Program-made: the position numbers and the translations under genes | Assembly: GCF_014779715.1 (NCBI RefSeq) | Contig: NZ_JACXYU010000015.1 | Coordinates: 62,001-126,000, forward strand | DNA from: Streptomyces chumphonensis | GTDB lineage: Bacteria > Actinomycetota > Actinomycetes > Streptomycetales > Streptomycetaceae | Direction: 5' to 3' | DNA length: 64,000 nt | Shown: positions 35,737 to 42,899 of the stretch, one piece after another | Layout: the number at the start of each line of letters is the position of its first letter | Position numbering within the stretch: the first letter of the stretch is position 1 | The notes under the pieces: generated by a model | What the model saw: only the letters and a program-made list of their open reading frames with translations | What the model was told of the DNA's origin: nothing | Databases searched by the model: none

Positions 35737-36879
35737 TCACAGGCCGAGGAAGCGCCCGATGATCTCCTTCATGACCTCCGTGGTGCCCCCGTAGATGGTC
35801 TGCACCCGGCTGTCCAGGAACGCCTTCGCGACCGGGTACTCGGACATGAAGCCGTATCCGCCGTGCAGTTGGAGACAGGTGTCCACGGTCCGCTTCTGCA
35901 GCTCCGTCGTCCACCACTTGGCCATCGCGGCGTCCGGGACGCTCAGCCCGCCCGCGTTGTGCAGCGTGACGCAGCGGTCCAGGAAGGTCCGCGCGATCGT
36001 GATCTCGGTGGCCAGTTCGGCCAGCGTGAAGCGGTTCGCCTGGAAGGAGCCGATCGGCCGGTTGAAGGCCGTCCGCTCCTTGCAGTAGGCGAGCGTCGCC
36101 TCCAGGACCTGCTCGCACACCGCCACGGCGACGACGGCGATCGACAGCCGCTCCTGCGGCAGCGCCTCCATGAGGTGGACGAAGCCCTGGTTCTCCTCAC
36201 CGATCAGGTTCTCCACCGGCACCCGGACGTCGTCGAAGAACAGCTCGGCGGTGTCCTGCGCCTTGAGGCCGATCTTGTCCAGGTTGCGGCCCCGCTCGAA
36301 GCCGGGCATGCCCCGCTCCACGGCGAGGAGGCTGGTGCCGTGCGCGCCCTGCTCCGGGTCCGTCTTCACGACGACGAGGACCAGGTCGGCGTTGATCCCG
36401 TTGGTGATGAACGTCTTCGACCCGCGCACGACGTAGTGGTCCCCGTCGCGCACGGCCGTGGTGCGGATGTTCTGCAGGTCGCTGCCCGCGCCGGGCTCCG
36501 TCATCGCGATGGCCGTGATCAGCTCCCCGGAGCAGAAGCCCGGCAGCCAGCGCCGCTTCTGCTCCGGTGTCGTCAGCCGCAGCAGGTACGGCGCGACGAC
36601 GTCGTTGTGCAGCGTGAAGCCGACGCCCGAGGCGCCCGCCCGCACGATCTCCTCGCTGACGACCGCGTTGTACCGGAAGTCCGCGACCCCGCCGCCGCCG
36701 TGGGCCTCCGGCACGTCCGTACCCAGCAGCCCGAGCTTCCCGGCCTCCCGCCACAGCTCGCGCGGAACGATGCCCTCCTTCTCCCACGCGTCGTGGAACG
36801 GGACGACGTGCCGCTCCATGAAGGCGCGGACGGTCTCGCGGAAGCTGTCGTGGTCGGCGGTGTAGAGCTCGCTGTCCAT
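35737..36879 (-). CDS. Acyl-CoA dehydrogenase
   Basis: 380 aa from the ATG at 36879. FAD-dependent fold with MTEPGAGSDLQNIRTTA, GSKTFITNG, KIGLKAQDTAELFFDDVRVP and the catalytic-end motif IYGGTTEVMKEIIGRFLGL (Glu as base). It removes alpha-beta hydrogens from acyl-CoA, probably of branched or long-chain type. It is convergent with the AurF-like gene and divergent from an AraC regulator that may control it. Confidence 0.94.
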   Translation of the reverse strand: MDSELYTADHDSFRETVRAFMERHVVPFHDAWEKEGIVPRELWREAGKLGLLGTDVPEAHGGGGVADFRYNAVVSEEIVRAGASGVGFTLHNDVVAPYLLRLTTPEQKRRWLPGFCSGELITAIAMTEPGAGSDLQNIRTTAVRDGDHYVVRGSKTFITNGINADLVLVVVKTDPEQGAHGTSLLAVERGMPGFERGRNLDKIGLKAQDTAELFFDDVRVPVENLIGEENQGFVHLMEALPQERLSIAVVAVAVCEQVLEATLAYCKERTAFNRPIGSFQANRFTLAELATEITIARTFLDRCVTLHNAGGLSVPDAAMAKWWTTELQKRTVDTCLQLHGGYGFMSEYPVAKAFLDSRVQTIYGGTTEVMKEIIGRFLGL

Positions 36880-37034
36880 GGTGGGGCTCTTCCTGTCGGA
36901 GGGGGGGACGGGCGTGGGTGCGGACGGCCGGCGGGCGGGTCCGCCGGTGCCCCCCAGCATCACCGGGGCGCCCCGGCCCCGGCCATGACCCCACCGCTCG
37001 CCGCGCCTGACCCGGGCGCGCCGGGGAGGCCGCG

Positions 37035-38069
37035 GTGGTGACCCGCTCGGTGAGCGTCCACCACGTCCGCGCCGTCCTGCACGGCGCCGAGCGGCGGAGC
37101 CTGCCCACGGAACCCCTCCTGCGCCGGGCGGGCATCGCGCCGGAAACGCTGGACGACGACCGCGCGCGGGTGTCGCCCGCCCAGTTCACCCTGCTCGTCC
37201 AGGCCCTGTGGACCGCCCTGGACGACGAACTGCTGGGCTTCGGACCGATCCCCTTCAAGGTGGGGACGTTCGCCATGATGTGCCGGGTCGTCGTGTACGG
37301 CGGCGTGCGCGGCGGCCACGACCTGCGGGCCGCGCTGCGCCGATGCCGGGAGTTCTACGACCTCTTCCCCGCCGGCCCCCGGCTCCGGCCGGTCGAAACC
37401 GGGGGCGCGGAGGACGAGGCGGCCGTGGAGTTCGACCTGGCCGACTGCGACGGCCCGGCGCACTTCGGCTCGGAGGCCACGACGGTCATCGGGCACCGCT
37501 TCGCCGGCTGGCTGCTCCGGCGCCGGATCGCGCTGCGCCGCGCCGAGTTCGCCTACCCCGCGCCCGCCCACGCGGCGGAGTACGCCCTGCTCTTCGGCGC
37601 CCCGTGCGTGTTCGACGCGCCGCGCACCGCGATCGTCTTCGACCGCGCCCTCCTGGACGAGCCGGTGCTCCAGGACGCCGAGGGGCTGCGGACGTTCCTG
37701 CGCCGCGCGCCCGTGGACGTCCTCGCCCGTCTCGACTACGCCGCGACCGTCTCCGCACGCGTCCGCCGCCTCCTCGGGCAGGCCCTGCCCGGTCCGCTGC
37801 CCACCCCCGAGCAGATCGCCGCCCGGCTGTCCGTCAGCCCGCAGACGCTGCGCCGCCAACTGGCCGCCGAGGGGACGTCGTTCCAGCAGGTCCGGGACCG
37901 GCTGCGGCGGGACCACGCGATCGCCGCCCTCGCCTCCGGACGCGTCTCCATCGAGGCGCTCTCCCGACAGCTCGGCTTCTCCGAACCCAGCGCCTTCCAC
38001 CGGGCCTTCCGCCGATGGACGGGCGCCACGCCCCGCAGCTACCGGCTCGGGCCCGGTCAACGAAACTGA
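37035..38069 (+). CDS. AraC family regulator
   Basis: A 344-aa OruR/ArgR-like AraC regulator. The N-terminal ligand domain (VLHGAERRSLPTEPLLRRAGI; YALLFGAPCVFDAPRTAIVF) precedes a C-terminal AraC HTH pair (LSVSPQTLRRQLAAEG and IEALSRQLGFSEPSAFHRAF, RRWTGATPRSYR). It is divergent from the acyl-CoA dehydrogenase with about 155 bp between, the usual arrangement for local activation by a fatty-acid or amino-acid-like ligand. Confidence 0.9.
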   Translation: MVTRSVSVHHVRAVLHGAERRSLPTEPLLRRAGIAPETLDDDRARVSPAQFTLLVQALWTALDDELLGFGPIPFKVGTFAMMCRVVVYGGVRGGHDLRAALRRCREFYDLFPAGPRLRPVETGGAEDEAAVEFDLADCDGPAHFGSEATTVIGHRFAGWLLRRRIALRRAEFAYPAPAHAAEYALLFGAPCVFDAPRTAIVFDRALLDEPVLQDAEGLRTFLRRAPVDVLARLDYAATVSARVRRLLGQALPGPLPTPEQIAARLSVSPQTLRRQLAAEGTSFQQVRDRLRRDHAIAALASGRVSIEALSRQLGFSEPSAFHRAFRRWTGATPRSYRLGPGQRN

Positions 38070-38116
38070 GCGGTACGGTCACGGAAGCCGCGGGGATCGC
38101 TCCCTACGGTCCCGTC

Positions 38117-38173
38117 ATGACCACAGCACCGAAGCCCGAACCCCGGCCCGCACCGGACGGAACGGCCGGATGA
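38117..38173 (+). CDS. Possible 18-codon leader peptide of signal peptidase
   Basis: ATG-started ORF of 18 sense codons (MTTAPKPEPRPAPDGTAG), Pro-rich, ending in TGA that overlaps the ATG of the signal peptidase (ATGA). Translational coupling or an alternative in-frame-less leader is possible. It may instead be fortuitous. It has no strong ribosome site. Confidence 0.35.
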   Translation: MTTAPKPEPRPAPDGTAG

Positions 38174-38778
38174 GACCGCGCCGGATCCTCGTCGCGCTGC
38201 TCGCCGTGCTCGCGGTCCTGAGCGGCGGCACCGCGGTCGGCGTCACCGCGCTGAGCGTACGCGTCGAGGGCGCCAGCATGGCACCGACCCTGCGCGACGG
38301 GGAGCGCCTGCTCGCCACCCCCGGCTCGGCGGACGACATCCGCCGGTTCGACCTCGTCCTGATGCACCGGCCCCGCACGGAGGTGCTCATCGTCAAGCGC
38401 GTCATCGCGCTGCCGGGCGACCGCGTCGGCATCGTCTCCACGCCGCAGGACCCCTTCGAGGTGCTGCTGCGGAAGGCGGGCGACGACCGCCTCCACCGGG
38501 TGGCGTCCGACGCCTGGGGCGACCGGGTCCGGCGCACCGGCAACTGCTGCGGGGCGGACGGGACCCGCTCGGCCGCGCCCCGCCTGCGGACCGTCCCGCC
38601 GGGCCGGTTCTTCTTCCTCGGTGACAACCCCGACGTCTCCGACGACTCCCGCCACTACGGGTGGGGGCGTCTGGAGGACGTCGCCGGGCGGGTCGGCGCG
38701 CGCGTCTGGCCGCCGTCGGCCCCGCACGGCCTCGGCAACCGCCCGCACCTGACGCAGGTGCCGGGCGACGGCCCCTGA
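38170..38778 (+). CDS. lepB: Signal peptidase I
   Basis: A 202-aa S26 protease. One N-terminal membrane anchor (RILVALLAVLAVLSGGTAVGV), then box B with the nucleophile (VEGASMAPTL, Ser), box D with the general base (VIVKRVIALPGD, Lys) and box E (FFFLGDNPDVSDDSRHYG). It is short, with no C-terminal anchor. It cleaves Sec/Tat signal peptides, and may serve the exported proteins of the downstream cassette. A weak 7-bp hairpin (38783-38800) follows. Confidence 0.9.
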   Translation: MRPRRILVALLAVLAVLSGGTAVGVTALSVRVEGASMAPTLRDGERLLATPGSADDIRRFDLVLMHRPRTEVLIVKRVIALPGDRVGIVSTPQDPFEVLLRKAGDDRLHRVASDAWGDRVRRTGNCCGADGTRSAAPRLRTVPPGRFFFLGDNPDVSDDSRHYGWGRLEDVAGRVGARVWPPSAPHGLGNRPHLTQVPGDGP

Positions 38779-38874
38779 ACCTCCGCCCCCACCGGGGCGG
38801 TCCCCACCCGGAGCCCCACGGCCGGACCCACTCCCCCCTGCGCACCGAGCGCGGGGACGACGGTTGGAGAACCC

Positions 38875-39561
38875 ATGAAGGAATCGGTCAGAGGAGTCAC
38901 CCGCTGGCGCAGATCCGCCGCGCTCGCCCTGCCGGCCGGCATCGCCGTCGGCGCCATGACGGCCGCCATGGTGCAGGGCGCCCTCGCGGCGAACCTGTCA
39001 CTCACCAGCGTCCCGTTCACCCTCAGTTCCAAGACCGTGGCCGCCCCCGACGGCATCGGGGCGATCATGAACTCCGTCGACGCGGGCGGCGAGAAGGCCG
39101 TGGCCCAGGTCGGCCTCCCCCGGGCCGGGCTGGACGGCATCTGCGTCCACGCGACGCAGTCCGTGAACCTGCCGGTCATCGGCGACCTCGGCACCTGGTC
39201 GCTGAACATCCACTCCCCGGCGGCCGACACCCCGCTGACGCCCGAACAGCTGGCCTCCGGCGACGGCCTCCAGGCCAACAAGCTCGTCCTGGACGCCCAG
39301 GCCGTGAACGCCGCCACCGCCACACTGAACGCCAGCACCGTCACGCCCAACACCATCGGTGCCGCCGCCGACAGCCAGAACATCAAGGACACGGGCCTCA
39401 CCGGCGGCACCCCCGGCCAGTTCGGCCTGGACGCCACCGGCGGCCGGACCGACCTGAACGGGCTGGCCGCCGACGCGAACGGCGCCACCATCTCCGGCGC
39501 GATCACCCTGCCGGACCTCTCCATCGGCATCAAGCACGGCGACCGGGGCTGCGCGGACTGA
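38875..39561 (+). CDS. DUF6230 family exported protein (1)
   Basis: 228 aa. A cationic N-terminus (KESVRGVTRWRRSA) leads into a hydrophobic export helix (LALPAGIAVGAMTAAMVQGALAA), then NLSLTSVPFTLSSKTVAAPDGIGAI, the DUF6230 pattern. The beta-rich body has two Cys, one in GICVHATQ and one near the C-terminus (GDRGCAD), both kept in the other two copies. No enzyme motif is visible. Such proteins have been labelled 'cholesterol esterase' in some databases without support I can see. First gene of the six-gene cassette. Confidence 0.8.
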   Translation: MKESVRGVTRWRRSAALALPAGIAVGAMTAAMVQGALAANLSLTSVPFTLSSKTVAAPDGIGAIMNSVDAGGEKAVAQVGLPRAGLDGICVHATQSVNLPVIGDLGTWSLNIHSPAADTPLTPEQLASGDGLQANKLVLDAQAVNAATATLNASTVTPNTIGAAADSQNIKDTGLTGGTPGQFGLDATGGRTDLNGLAADANGATISGAITLPDLSIGIKHGDRGCAD

Positions 39562-39576
39562 CCCGGCCGGTGTGAC

Positions 39577-39610
39577 GGGGGTGGGGCCCGGCCGGCCGGG
39601 CCCCACCCCC
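39577..39610. terminator. Perfect 34-bp palindrome after the first DUF6230 gene
   Basis: Two 17-bp arms (39577-39593 and 39594-39610) meet with no spacer: GGGGGTGGGGCCCGGCC and its complement. It lies 15 nt after the stop and about 65 nt before the next ATG in the cassette. It may be a terminator or attenuator setting a high ratio of the first gene over the rest. Confidence 0.65.
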
Positions 39611-39674
39611 GCACCCCGCACCGCACGCACCACGCGCCGCACCGTCGCCCCTCCCGCACTCCTGCGAGGCCGCC

Positions 39675-40151
39675 ATGACGACCGACCCGGCTCCCACCCC
39701 CTCCTCCGAAGCCCCCGTCTCCCGCTCACCGCTGCGGCGGGCCCGCACGGCCTTCCGCCGGTGGCGCCGCACCCGGCCCTTCTGGGGCGCGCTGTGGACG
39801 GGGCTCGGTGGCTTCGTCATCCTCTTCCTGCCCATGGCGCCCCTCGGGAAGATCCTCCAGGTCGGGGTGGGCGGCATCGCCGGCATGGCCGGCGGCGTGC
39901 TGCTCATGGCCATGGCCCTGCTCATCCTCCTGATGCCCGGCCAGCGGCACACCGCCGGCGTCATCGCGGTGATCGCCGGGGTCGCGTCCTTCCCGCTGTC
40001 CAACCTCGGCGGCTTCGTCGTCGGCATGGTGCTCGCCGTCCTCGGGGGGTCGATGGCCTTCGGCTGGCTGCCCGAGCGTCCCGCCCGCCGGTGGCGCCGC
40101 TTCCGGCGCCTCCCGGCCGCGGAGCCCGCCCGGGCACCGGGCACGCCGTGA
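39675..40151 (+). CDS. DUF6114 domain membrane protein (1)
   Basis: A 158-aa polytopic protein. A Pro/Ser-rich cytoplasmic start, then RRTRPFWGALWTGLGGFVILF and about four transmembrane helices, with SNLGGFVVGMVLAVLGGSMAFGW near the end and an Arg-rich tail. The two motifs recur in the second DUF6114 protein. Always next to DUF6230 in this locus, so it is likely a membrane partner of the exported proteins. Confidence 0.8.
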   Translation: MTTDPAPTPSSEAPVSRSPLRRARTAFRRWRRTRPFWGALWTGLGGFVILFLPMAPLGKILQVGVGGIAGMAGGVLLMAMALLILLMPGQRHTAGVIAVIAGVASFPLSNLGGFVVGMVLAVLGGSMAFGWLPERPARRWRRFRRLPAAEPARAPGTP

Positions 40152-40189
40152 CCGCCCCCGCCCACCGCACACCCACGGAGCAGACGGCC

Positions 40190-41053
40190 ATGACCCCTCC
40201 CCCGCCCTCCCCGGACACCTCCCGCGCACCGGACCCCACCGGCCCGGACTCCACCGCTCCGCGCCGACGCCGAGCCCACCGCCGTACCGCCCTCGGCCCC
40301 CTGGACGCACTCCGCCGGCTGCGCACCACCGGCACCGAGGGCGTGGCGTCCTGGAACCGGCGCATGCTGGCCGAGGCCGACGACGGCACCCGGCGCGGCA
40401 CCCGGTGGGGACGCGGCGCGTTCGCCTTCGTCCCGGCGGCCCTCGCCGTCGGCGCGCTGGCCGGCGCCCTGAGCCAGGGCGCCCTCGCCGCCACGTTCAA
40501 CGTCACCGACCAGCCCTTCTCCCTGACCTCCAACGGCGTCTCCGGGCTGGGCTTCGGGGCGATCGTCAACACCCCGCCGATCGGCCACCCCGACGGCAGC
40601 ACGTCCACGGACACCGGCATGACGCGCGTCGGCTTCGCGAGCGCCGGTCTCGCCGGGCTGTGCGCGATCGTCCACCAGGAGATCGCGGGCGTCCCGTACT
40701 CGCTGCTCCTGACGGCCGGCCAGGACGTCCAGGACGGCGCACCGACCGAGTTCACCCCCGACATCGACGCCTCGAACCTCTACCTGCAGGCCGTCGAGCT
40801 CGGCTCCTCGGGCGTCACCACCCTGGAGAACGCGGTCATCGGGCAGTCGGCGGACCAGGTGCTCGTGGACGGCAGGCCACTGACCGGGGCCCGGCCCGGC
40901 GCGTTCGGCCTCGGCTCCACCGGGGAGAACGGCGGCAGCTCCGTCGAGCTCCACGGCCTGGACGCCACCGCCTACGACGCCGAGATCGCGGGCTCGCTCG
41001 CCCTGCCGCAGCTGACGCTGAAGGTCGTCGGCGGAAAGGCGACGACATGCTGA
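40190..41053 (+). CDS. DUF6230 family exported protein (2)
   Basis: 287 aa from the ATG (CGGAG upstream); an in-frame GTG at 40148 would overlap the previous stop (GTGA). It has an extended cytoplasmic N-terminus of about 80 residues, then RWGRGAFAFVPAALAVGALAG as export/anchor helix and ATFNVTDQPFSLTSNGVSGLGFGAI, aligned with copy 1. Conserved Cys are in GLCAIVHQEI and the final KATTC. Co-translated with the following DUF6114 gene through an ATGCTGA overlap. Confidence 0.8.
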   Translation: MTPPPPSPDTSRAPDPTGPDSTAPRRRRAHRRTALGPLDALRRLRTTGTEGVASWNRRMLAEADDGTRRGTRWGRGAFAFVPAALAVGALAGALSQGALAATFNVTDQPFSLTSNGVSGLGFGAIVNTPPIGHPDGSTSTDTGMTRVGFASAGLAGLCAIVHQEIAGVPYSLLLTAGQDVQDGAPTEFTPDIDASNLYLQAVELGSSGVTTLENAVIGQSADQVLVDGRPLTGARPGAFGLGSTGENGGSSVELHGLDATAYDAEIAGSLALPQLTLKVVGGKATTC

Positions 41054-41550
41054 CCCCCGCCACGACCGCCGAGCACCCGGCCGAGCACCCTGACACCGGC
41101 CCCGGCGTGGGCCCCGGCGCACGGCCTCGCGCCCGCGCGACCGGTCACGCCCTGCGCGCCCTGTGGGGCTGGTTCGGCGCCTTCCGCCGCACCCGCCCGT
41201 TCTGGGGCTGCGTCTGGCTCGTCGCCGGGGGCTGGACGGTCCTGAAGTTCTCCCTCAGCTCCCTCCAGCTCATCGTCGCCACCGGCTTCGGCGGCGTGGC
41301 GGGCTACCTCGTCGGGGGCGGCATGATCCTCTCCGGGCTCGTCCCGCTCGTCCTGCCCTCCCAGCGCTGGACGTTCGGCCTCATCGGGGCCGTCCTCGCC
41401 GTCGTCTCCCTGGTGACGTCCAACCTCGGCGGCTTCGTCGTCGGCATGGCCCTCGGCGTGCTGGGCGGCTCGATGATGGTCGGCTGGGGCCCCAAGCGGC
41501 CGCGTCGGCGGCACCGTCGGCCCGCCCCGGACCCGACGGACCGTCCGTGA
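41047..41550 (+). CDS. DUF6114 domain membrane protein (2)
   Basis: 167 aa, ATG seven bases inside the end of the preceding gene. After a Pro/Gly-rich N-terminus it has RRTRPFWGCVWLVAGGWTVLKF, LIVATGFGGVAGYLVGGGMIL and SNLGGFVVGMALGVLGGSMMVGW, the same scaffold as the first DUF6114 protein, plus an Arg-rich tail. About four transmembrane helices. Its stop overlaps the GTG of the next gene. Confidence 0.8.
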   Translation: MLTPATTAEHPAEHPDTGPGVGPGARPRARATGHALRALWGWFGAFRRTRPFWGCVWLVAGGWTVLKFSLSSLQLIVATGFGGVAGYLVGGGMILSGLVPLVLPSQRWTFGLIGAVLAVVSLVTSNLGGFVVGMALGVLGGSMMVGWGPKRPRRRHRRPAPDPTDRP

Positions 41551-42185
41551 CGGGCGCGCGTCCGAACCGGCCCGGCCGGCGCGCGCCCCGCGCCCTGGCC
41601 GTCGCGCTCGCCCTGGTCGTCGCCGTGGCCACGGCCGTCCTGCCCGGCCGGGAGGGCGCGGCGGCCGGCCCCGTCGCGGCCGAACACCCGCCGCTGGGCG
41701 TCCCGTTCCTCCCCTCGCCCGACCCGCTGGAGGTCAGCATCGACCGGCTGCTCGCCCGATCCCTGAGCGTGCGGACCGGCGTCCGCATCCGGCTGTCCGA
41801 CGGGACGGAGGTCACCACCACGCAGTACACCTTCAAGAAGCTGACCATCCGCCGCCACATGAACGTCACCCAGCGCGCCGACGGCCACACCGTCGTCATC
41901 GACGTGCCCGAGGAGGGCTCGCTCGGCGGCACCGACGACCAGGGCAACCCGCAGACCACCGTCATGTGGGGCGACATCACCAACATCTGCGTCCGCGTCC
42001 TGGTCAGGATCTGCGGCGTCCAGGGGCTGCTGAACTTCTTCGGCTCCCTCATCCCGCTGACCGCCGGCGCCGAGGACTTCGAGGGCCGGATCTACGCCAT
42101 CCGGACCATCGACGAACAGGCCGGGATCAGCGACACCGACAACCCGATCCACCTCCCCGGAACGATCACGGTGACGGCCTCATGA
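41547..42185 (+). CDS. Exported protein of the DUF6230/6114 cassette
   Basis: 212 aa from a GTG overlapping the previous stop. Signal peptide-like N-terminus (RAPRALAVALALVVAVATAVLPGREGAAAG), then PPLGVPFLPSPDPLEVSIDRLL. The body is beta-rich with VRTGVRIRLSDGTEVTTTQYTFKKL and a Cys pair (NICVRVLVRICGVQG). I recognise no family. The ATGA overlap with the next DUF6230 gene shows it belongs to the operon. Confidence 0.6.
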   Translation: MTGARPNRPGRRAPRALAVALALVVAVATAVLPGREGAAAGPVAAEHPPLGVPFLPSPDPLEVSIDRLLARSLSVRTGVRIRLSDGTEVTTTQYTFKKLTIRRHMNVTQRADGHTVVIDVPEEGSLGGTDDQGNPQTTVMWGDITNICVRVLVRICGVQGLLNFFGSLIPLTAGAEDFEGRIYAIRTIDEQAGISDTDNPIHLPGTITVTAS

Positions 42186-42871
42186 CCCCGCGCGCACGTC
42201 CCGAGGGGCGCACCCACTGGCGGCGCGGCGCACTCGTCGCCCTCCCGGCCCTCCTGAGCGCCGGGGGCCTGGCCGGCGCCATGACGTCCGGCGCGCTGGC
42301 GCTCGACCTGAGGATCCAGGACCGTCCCCTGCGCCTGGCGACCAGCAGCGTCTACGGCACGCAGTACGGCGCCGCCGTCGTCGACGTGCCCCACACCCGG
42401 CCGGACGGCACGACCGGCACCGTCCGCGTCCTGCGCATGGGCTTCGCCGACGGCGTCATCAACGGCCTGTGCCTGAGCCAGCAGCAGGAGATCATGGGGA
42501 CGACCTACACACTCCTGTTCACCCTCGGCGACGACGACCCCGCCTCGTGGGAGATCACCACGCAGAACACGGTGCTGGACGTCCGCGAGGCCACCGGCGT
42601 CCTGGACATGGACGGCGTCGTCGACCTCAACGTCGACGGCACCGACGTCACCACCGTCGACGACGAGGCGGGGAACCCCGTCGACAACCCGCTGGGCGCA
42701 CCCGAGCACCGGTTCGGCATCCAGGCCGGCTACGCGAAGTTCGACGGCATCACCGGCACCGTCCAGGACATCCAGATCCCCGGCCTCCTCACCACACCGC
42801 GCCTCGACCTCAGCGTGCGCCCCGGCGACGTCGCGTGTCCCGCACCGGCACCCCCCGTCGGCACGCCCTGA
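42182..42871 (+). CDS. DUF6230 family exported protein (3)
   Basis: 229 aa. The same plan as copies 1 and 2: THWRRGALVALPALLSAGGLAG, AMTSGALALDLRIQDRPLRL, SVYGTQYGAAVV. Conserved Cys are in NGLCLSQQQEI and GDVACPAP. Its stop is only 28 bp from the end of the convergent phosphatase gene. Last gene of the cassette. Confidence 0.78.
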   Translation: MTPRARPEGRTHWRRGALVALPALLSAGGLAGAMTSGALALDLRIQDRPLRLATSSVYGTQYGAAVVDVPHTRPDGTTGTVRVLRMGFADGVINGLCLSQQQEIMGTTYTLLFTLGDDDPASWEITTQNTVLDVREATGVLDMDGVVDLNVDGTDVTTVDDEAGNPVDNPLGAPEHRFGIQAGYAKFDGITGTVQDIQIPGLLTTPRLDLSVRPGDVACPAPAPPVGTP

Positions 42872-42899
42872 CACCGCGGGCGGGGGCCGCCGGGGACCG

